A stretch of DNA of 64,000 bases from Lathyrus oleraceus. Its lineage: Eukaryota; Streptophyta; Magnoliopsida; Fabales; Fabaceae. How positions within the stretch are numbered: position 1 is the stretch's first letter; every line of letters starts with the position of its first letter. Under the pieces are notes generated by a model. That model ran no database searches. It saw only the letters and a program-made list of their open reading frames with translations, and had not been told where the DNA came from. The DNA lies in contig NC_066585.1 of NCBI RefSeq assembly GCF_024323335.1, forward strand, positions 84,246,614 through 84,310,613. Direction: 5' to 3'. This document shows, in pieces, positions 56,728-64,000 of the stretch. Position numbers and translations under genes: made by a program.

Positions 56728-59700
56728 ATCTCTCACTTTGATGACTTAAATTAATCATTAAAACACAACAATAATAAGAATAAAATATCAATTATTTCCA
56801 ATAGCACCTGTAAATAAAATAGTGTAAGAAACACAAGATTTAACAACGCAGAAATTGTATCCGATAGGAAAACAAATCATACATGTTAAATGCATATATT
56901 TCACATAAGAATGATAAATGTGGATTATTATAATTTAAATGAAAGATTTTATAATCCAATAATAGCCCAAACATCTTAAATGTTGTAAGAGGTATGATTA
57001 CAAAATTTGACATCATCTGATACACATCTTATAAGAATAAAAATAAGAATTAAGTAATTAAATATAATAATTTAGACCTCCACTAATATAGAATATCAAA
57101 TGACTTAACCAAACTCATATCGATAACATATTTTTTAAAAGCTACATTAGTTAAGCCTTTGGTATATGCTAAATTCGAGTCTAAAACTCAAGGATTTTCT
57201 CTCTGGCAAATAAGTATTTTATATCAAAATACTTTGAGCGTGAAAAGCTCTTAGTGTATTGAGAGAATGCACAACAATAGTATTGTCGCAGTATATCACA
57301 AGTGGTCTAGATATGCTTTCATAAACTTTAAAGTGATAAATTAAGTTTTTTTAACCATATAACTTTACAAGTAGCCTCATAGAAAGCGACATACTCAACC
57401 TTCATGGTATAGGTAACAGTAAGAGTCTGTTTAACACTCTTCCAAGAAATAGCTCCACCTGCCATCATAAAAATTAAGCCAGAAGTAGACTTTCGGTCGT
57501 TATGGCAAACACCATATTCAAAATTAGAATAACTAACGACCTGAAGTTGATCAAACTTCTTATAAGTCAACATATAATCATTGGTTCCCTGTAAATAGCG
57601 CATGACCTTTTTAACAACTTTCCAATTACCTAAGTCCGGGTTACTCAATCATCTCTCTAAAGCATTACAAAAGTAATATTGGGACGAGTACAAACTTGAG
57701 CATACATTAAACTGTCAACATCGAAAGCATAAGAGACTTTAACCATTTCAATGGTTTCTTTATCATTTTGAGGACATTGTAATTTGGACGTGGTATCACC
57801 CTTTTGAATGGGTGAATTGCATTGGGAGCAAAAATTCATATTAAATCGCTTAAGGATATTTTAAACATATCCTCGATGAGACAATCCAAGTATACCACGT
57901 GACTTATCATGAAAAATTGGCTTAAACAATTGAAGCATAATTGAGATCCTTCATATCAAAGTGGCTATCATGCATATGTTTTGTCTCATTCAAAAGATAT
58001 ATGTTACTACTAGCAAGAAGAATACGTTAACGTATAACACAAGAATAATGAAATTGTTCCCACTAGTCTTTAAATAAATGAACTAATCTAAGGCATTCTT
58101 AGTGAAACCAAAAGAAGTGACAACTTAGTCAAATTTTAAATACCATTGTCTATATGCTTATTTTAATCCATAAATGGATTCCTTCAGGTTAAACCATGTA
58201 AACATTTTCAACAAGGTCTCCATTCATAAAAATTTCTTCACATCCATTTGGTGGAGTTCTAAATTAAAGTGTGCAACCAAAGCCATAACAACTCAAAAAT
58301 CACCCTTAGTAGAAACAGGTAAGAATGTCCTTTTATAATCAATCCCTTCTCTTTGACTATAACATTTTTCTACTTGTTGGGCTTTGTACCTTTCAACTTT
58401 ATTATATGGATCCCGTTTGGTTTTGAACACCCATTTGCATCCAATAGCTTTGCGACCAACTGAAAATTCTATAAGATCTCAAACATCATTTCTAGACATA
58501 TAGAATATATTTCATCCTGCATGGCATTTAGCCAATTAGAAGCATGAGAACAAGCAATTGTTCCATTGAAAATGGTAGGATCATCATCATCATAAATATC
58601 GAATTTGTGTTCTTAGAGAAACATGGCATAGTCATTCGATGTTGAAGTTTTGCGTGTTCTCTGAGACCGTCTCACTGGAATTGATTCAATAGTATCATTT
58701 GGTTCAACAATAACGTTTGGCTCTATAATATGTTCAAGTTCTTGTTCATTAACTAACGGTGGAACTATATCATCTTCTTAAAGATTGTGGTCATTATTAT
58801 GAGTAATGGGAATAATAGTGTCTGTAGGAAAATAAATAACTGGTATAGGAAGGAAACTATAATCTTTTTTAAGAAAAACTGGTTGTGGCGTAGAAACTCC
58901 ATTGCCAAAGTCATCCTTAAAGAAAACTGCTCGGTCAGGTTCAATAACTCGTGTAGAATAAGAAGGACAATAAAATATGAAGCCTCTAGAGCCCACACAA
59001 TATCCGATAAAGAAACCACTAACAGTATTCAAATCAAGTTTCTTCTATGGATAATGACAAGCTTTAACTTCTGTCTTGCAACCCTACACATGAAAATGTT
59101 TCAAACTCGGCTTTCTTCTGGTCATGAGCTCATAGGAAGTTTTTGATACATACTTGTTATGTACTTGATTAAGAATGTAAATGGTCATCTTTAAAGCATC
59201 TCCACAAATAAAATAAGGTAATGTAGAATTACTTAGCATGCATCTAGCCATATCCATTAGTGAGCAGTTACGTCTCTCTACAACTCCATTATGTTGAGGA
59301 GTGTCAGACATTGTGTATTGAGCCTCAATTCTTCATTCTTCAAGAAATCTGGAAAATAGTCATGGATTTCTTCTTGTCTCATCATATCTTCCATAATATT
59401 CTCCCCCTCTGTCAGACTTTACACATTGACCTTCTTCCTTGTTTTCGGTTCAATAGTAGCTTTAAAGGAGTTGAATGCATCCAAAGAACTAGGTTTTTCT
59501 TATAGAAGATCTATCTAACCAAACCTTGAGAAGTCCTCTATAAAAGTGATAAAGTATGTATACCCGCCCATAGAAGTAGGTGTAATAGGTCCACATATGT
59601 TTGTGTGAATTAATTGAAACACATCATCACATTGATTCGCCTTTGTATTCCTAGTTTTAACAGTCAAATTTTCTTTAAGACAATCAATACAAGTTTTAGA

Positions 59701-60240
59701 ATCGTAGAAATCAAGATTAGGGAGAATATTGTCTTTAATTAGTCTTTTGGTGTGAGGCCTTGAAATATGCTCTAAACGTCTATTCCATCATAGAATAAGA
59801 CTCAACTCTTCTACCATGCTTAGAGCCAATAACAACATTAACAGTCATTTTATCCATTTTCAATATATATAAACCATCATGTAAAATTCCAGAACCAAGA
59901 ACGGTAGATTTAAAGAAAACAACTAGTTTTCCATTATCAAAATAAAAAGTTTAACCACACTTATCCAAATCTAAAACATAAATGAATTTTCTTCTCATGA
60001 AAGATACATAAATTTCATATTTTAAAATTAAAAAGTGTCCAAAAGTCAAAAGCAAAGAAGCAATTCCTATTTCCAAATACATGTACTCCAACTTCATCTC
60101 CCACAACAACCATAGCCTCAACATCATTTGGTTCCCTTAGGCTTGTGAACCCTTGCAAAGAACTAGCAAGTTTACATTCCTCATGCAGTGTGACAAGCTC
60201 CTTTTGAATATATGTGCACTTCAGCTCTATAGTTTCAACT
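56728..60240 (-). pseudogene. Degenerate Copia element (protease to RNase H)
   Basis: In element sense: a possible protease/pre-integrase region near 60110-59800 (DEVGVHVFGNRN; later LHDGLYILKMDKM-like), integrase near 59311-59084 ([20 protein letters not shown] and [19 protein letters not shown]), integrase C-terminus near 59032-58770 (FIGYCVGSRGFIFYCPSY), RT remnants near 58500-57660 (a Copia RT end, VDSLMYAQVCTRPNI), and RNase H near 57648-57330 (VMRYLQGTNDYMLTYKKFDQ, then DRKSTSGLIFMMAGGAISW). Many stops. The stretch 56728-57320 is AT-rich 3' sequence between RNase H and the LTR. Gag is not recognised. Confidence 0.82.
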
Positions 60241-61400
60241 TTCCCTTTCCAGATATAACTTTTCTTGAAGGGGCTACCCAGGGTTAAGACATCACCTCGT
60301 CAAGTAGAGACAATAGAAAAGATAATAGCATCCTTGAACATGATGTGAGCAAGCTCAGAAGCCATATCCATCTTATTCCCCTTAGAAATATTATGGATGA
60401 AGAATAAATCTAACATAGAGAAAATAGAAGCAGCCTCCTCATAAGTGTAGGGAAGCCAGGAAGGGAAGATATCTAGTATCTTTATGAAAGGAGTGACCTC
60501 CCTAAAATAGTCGTCTTCAGTGACCCAAATCCATTTTGGAGAACATTCACTCTGAGGAGATTGATGTTCCTCCTTTAGGGCCCTCTTTGACAAAGTCAAA
60601 GGTGAGGTTTTATCACCCACCATCAAGTAGTAGCATTATCCACAAGTCGATACACCTTGAGTGTATGAGTCGGATCTTATGCAGTCGGGGTAGGAGAAGG
60701 AATTGAGGCAGTGGCAGAAGAAGAAGCCATCATATTCACCACATCCTGAATACACTAGCAAGGTTGTAGAACATGTTCGTCTTGCTTATCTTATCCATTT
60801 TATTTACGAAACACAATCATGCATGTCAAGAAAATAAAAACAAAAAGCATGAAGACTCTACTCTCAACAAAAATCTTCCTCTTCTCCTCAAAATTATTTG
60901 CACTCAAGATAGAGCGAGTATCAATCTACCGAAGAAGTGCTCGCTACCTTTGTATCTACCCAATCATACATCGATGCACCCAGCTGACGTTAAAGGTTTA
61001 AATGTTATAATACCTCAGTGCTGCTAGGCTCGCAACCTATAGTCTGCAGGAAAGTCTGAAAGAAATCTCTAGCAAGGTCCCTCCTTTGCAAATTGACTTG
61101 CATCTCCTATTTCGACAAGATTGGAATGGGCATAGGGACCTCAATACGATTTTTTCTCCACCAACAGTTGATATAAGGGTGTCTAATGACCCAGAGGAAG
61201 AAGTTTACCCCTCCAAGGAAGTCTCGGACATCCCTTCTGATCCAGAGTCGTCATATATGGTTATAATCTTTGGTCCTATGTGATCGCTACTAAAATAAGG
61301 ATAAGGAGAATCAGGGGATAACCCAAATGAGGTCTCCATTTTAGAATCTCTCATTAAGTTAGTATTATCACTCATTTTGGCTAAATAAAACAGGAGATGT
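60241..61400 (-). other. Unrecognised stretch with broken open frames, possibly a transposon ORF
   Basis: The minus strand carries two moderately long frames. One from about 61374 begins MSDNTNLMRDSKMETSFGLS and ends at a stop near 61217. Another, 60626-60300, includes PKWIWVTEDDYFREVTPFIK and WLPYTYEEAASIFSMLDLFF. Stops separate them, and near 60740 lies a Ser/Ala/Pro-rich MASSSATASIPSPTPTA. I recognise no family. It may be a degenerate ORF of a plant transposon or a captured gene piece. Confidence 0.3.
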
Positions 61401-62170
61401 TGAAAAGCTTGAATGAGAAAGGATCTTAGTTAAAGAAGGTTGATGAAACATGAGGGATAAAAAAGGAAAAAACATTAAGAAAATATCTAAATCACTTCTA
61501 ATGATATTACAAAGAAAAAGAAACAAAGATATTTTCTCTAGAAAAAGAATGAAAGCTTGAAAGCTGAAAGGTTATGAAAACTTCTGAAAAATTCAACTCA
61601 CTCTATTTATAAATAATGGCGGTTGAAGTATCAAGACCAACTATGAACAAAGACCATAATATCAATGGTTGGAATTCCACTTACGGAAACACGTCAAACT
61701 CAAGTGCACCTAAGCATTCTATGAACCACGCCACACCCTAGTTGGTCGCGTCATCAGACGTGTAAAGAATGGGTGACGAAGCGTCTCAAAGATAGAACTG
61801 CATTAAATGCGCTTGTTCCCCATTACTTTTTAAAAAAATTATCCCCAGGGAATCAGTTTCATTCCATCCTAGATTACGACATGGAGGCAAATCAGCAATA
61901 CTGAAGGCTTCCCCCATCTTCTTCAATGCTCCGTAAAGCCTTGAGTGCAACTGTTTTGGAGCGACCAAAAGGCACAATCCATCTTAAACCCACTCTACTC
62001 GACCAAAAATATTTATAAAAAAAATAGTTCACACACTATGAGAAGATACATAATCTTTGATCTTTAATTTATTTTTACTCATCTTGAATCTTGAATTGAC
62101 TTGGGCGTTGGAGTGATAACCGGGAAGGTCCACCCCGCGACGCCGTAAAGGAGATCAGATCCATTGTTCA
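61401..62170 (+). repeat. Ty3/gypsy-type LTR end remnant
   Basis: A TATA-like 'atatttataaaa' at 62009-62020 is followed about 85 bases later by 'ttgacttgggcgttggagtg', 'ataaccgggaaggtccaccc' and 'gatcagatccattgttcaaa'. This string is typical of the transcribed end of long gypsy-type LTRs in legumes. A second TATA-like 'atttataaatag' is on the minus strand near 61607. No internal region follows; a plus-strand Copia begins instead. Confidence 0.45.
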
Positions 62171-64000
62171 AATTTAACATGTATCCAATTCTCATCATCT
62201 ATGGTTCCTTTGTGAAGCTGGAACATCCATTTTTGGTTCTTGAACAAAACAATTTCCAATGTTTTGTAGTTATATGCATTCAAAATAAACCTGATATATG
62301 TATCCAAGCTATGTCAACCCCTCAATTTATCAGTCAAATTCACATCAACTCATTATTTTTTACAAGATATGAAGTCCATGAAGATGATTAGTTTGGCTAG
62401 TCAAGTGAATTGATTGTACTAATTGATGAGTAATTCCAAACCTACGCAAGTACCCGACCTACCTTTTCTTCATAAAGATGTAAACTATATTAATAGTATA
62501 TTTTCACGCCATTCCCCAAACTTCTATAAGGAATTTTAGATTAGGGCATCTCTCCAATCATAGATTATATGATATGAAAAAAAAATTATCCCTCTATTAC
62601 AATTGGCAATAAATATGTTTGTGACATTTGTTACTTTGCCAAACAAAAGAAGAATGCATAAAATGTTAGTTTGTCTCATGCTACTTCTAAATTTTCTCTT
62701 TTACATTTTGATATGTGGGGACCAATACCCACTCCTTCTATTCATGGACATCAGTATTTTTTAACCATTATGGATGACTTTAGTCGATTTACATGAATTA
62801 TACTAATGAAAGCAAAATCTAAAGTAGCTATGCATGTTCAAAATTTTGATAACATGATTGAAAATCAACACAAAGCCACTACTTAGATCATTAGGACCCT
62901 AACTTACAATCTTTCAATGTGTTCGGTTGTCTTTCCTTTGCATCAACCTTACAATATCACAGATCTAAACTTGACTCAGGAGCTAGAAAAATCGCTTTAT
63001 TGGGATACATGACAGGTTATAAAGGATTTTCCCTCTTAGATTTACATACAAATGAAATGTTCATTTCTAGAAATGTAACTTTTCATGAACACAATATTCC
63101 ATTCCCATCAAAAGATACAAATACCAATAGTAATTAGAAAATGCATCCTTACCACCTAAACACTGAGAATAAATCTTATTCATAAACCATACCCAATTAT
63201 TCCCATAAAACTCATACAAAGCATATTCTTACACATCAACCACCTAAGACACATACACATGTACCATTATCTACTCCTATAGACCACCATCTTGATAATG
63301 ATAAACCTCAACCAGAGCCAATCATTATGTATTAGTCAACCCAGTCACATAAACCTACATCATCATCCACACCTACTGACCAACATCTTGATTATTATGA
63401 TGACACTAACCCATAATTACTCCCTAGTACTTAACCCATCAGAACTAAAAATCCATTTACATACATCAAATATCATATTCGCAATGCATTCACTAATACA
63501 CCTAATCACTCATCTTTAGGTGCAACTTATCCTCTCTATCTCTCTCTCACACAAACATACACACATACTCTCTCTCTCTCTCTCTATCTCTCCCTCTCTC
63601 TCTCTCGCACGCGCGCATGCACACACACATACACACATTTCATGTCTTATTCTCAGTTATCACCATTACATTGACACTATGTCATGTCTCTTGATTATTT
63701 AACTAAACCAAAATCATTAACTGAGGTAGATAAATATGAATGCTGGAAGGAGGAAATGAAAATTGAGATTACTACCAGTGAGAGATCATATACTTGGGAG
63801 ATTGTGTACTTTCCACCAAAATTAAACCTATAGGTTGTATATGAATATTCAAGATAAAATTTCACGTAGATGTCTCTATGGAAAGATTAAAGGTTATGCT
63901 AGTAGCTAAAGGCTACAATCAAATTGAAGGGATGGATTAGTTTGACACATGTTCACTCGTGGTCATACGATAGTCAGATTGGTTATAACTCTTACCTCAA
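62171..64000 (+). pseudogene. Degenerate Copia element, runs off the right edge
   Basis: Plus strand. Pre-integrase near 62580-62690 (YPSITIGNKYVCDICYFAKQ), integrase core near 62690-62850 (LLHFDMWGPIPTPSIHGHQY and FLTIMDDFSRFT), integrase C-terminal end near 62915-63120 (FGCLSFASTLQYHRSKLDSG and SRNVTFHEHNIPF), a Pro/His-rich linker broken by stops, then RT start near 63740-63990 (WEIVYFPPKLNL, VAKGYNQIEGMD). The linker is expanded by a CT/CA microsatellite. 62171-62560 has no recognised domain. Confidence 0.82.
63533..63640. repeat. Compound CT/CA microsatellite
   Basis: Runs of 'ctctct' and 'acacac' with a 'gcgcgc' patch lie inside the Copia linker region. Short open frames through it are artefacts. 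Confidence 0.9.

Overview
The window is repeat-dense plant nuclear DNA, most likely from a legume of the pea/vetch/lentil group (Fabeae). The organism is an inference. It rests on two very long-LTR Ogre-type Ty3/gypsy elements whose LTRs begin TGTCATACCCC and which share an Arg-tRNA-type primer site, on SIRE/Maximus-like and other Copia remains, on intron-containing plant genes, and on AT-rich spacers. By my reading only two host genes are intact. Both lie in the middle, and about 85-90% of the rest is transposable elements or their debris.

Layout. (1) 1-19914: a minus-strand chromovirus-type Ty3/gypsy element (LTR 17814-19914, Met-tRNA primer site, gag with three zinc knuckles, protease running off the left edge). 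Its gag-protease frame is split by an Ogre-like element (276-16695, minus strand) flanked by a perfect 5-bp duplication. The two 4.8-kb LTRs of the Ogre-like element differ at only about four bases and two indels. It has no pol and only a capsid-less gag remnant. Each LTR carries sense-oriented fragments of two host gene families, an LRR protein and an AN1 zinc-finger stress-associated protein. (2) 19915-40555: a decayed SIRE/Maximus-like Copia element (minus), split by a second, older pol-less Ogre-like element (24062-38358, plus), followed by debris of a third Ogre-like unit. (3) 40556-44535: a degenerate Copia element with a short LTR. (4) 45203-46069: a two-exon DUF7733-type membrane protein gene (+). 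(5) 46337-54390: a ten-exon gene (-) for a predicted plastid DUF3727 protein. Its 5.15-kb fifth intron holds three layers of retroelement debris and appears to start with a GC donor. (6) 54391-64000: AT-rich repeats, a hAT-like sequence, a PPR gene relic, a minus-strand Copia element, an unrecognised transcription-unit-like stretch, a gypsy LTR end, and a plus-strand Copia relic leaving the window.

The main theme is a pair of gag-bearing, pol-less Ogre-like elements with the same plan: the same primer site, the same polypurine tract, repeated leader hairpins of CGAGA/TCTCG type between primer site and gag, a shared 3' non-coding block, and a 3' minisatellite whose unit has dyad symmetry. This looks like a trans-mobilised, non-autonomous retrotransposon group. 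The LTRs of one member have picked up host gene pieces. All alignments were made by eye; no database search was run.
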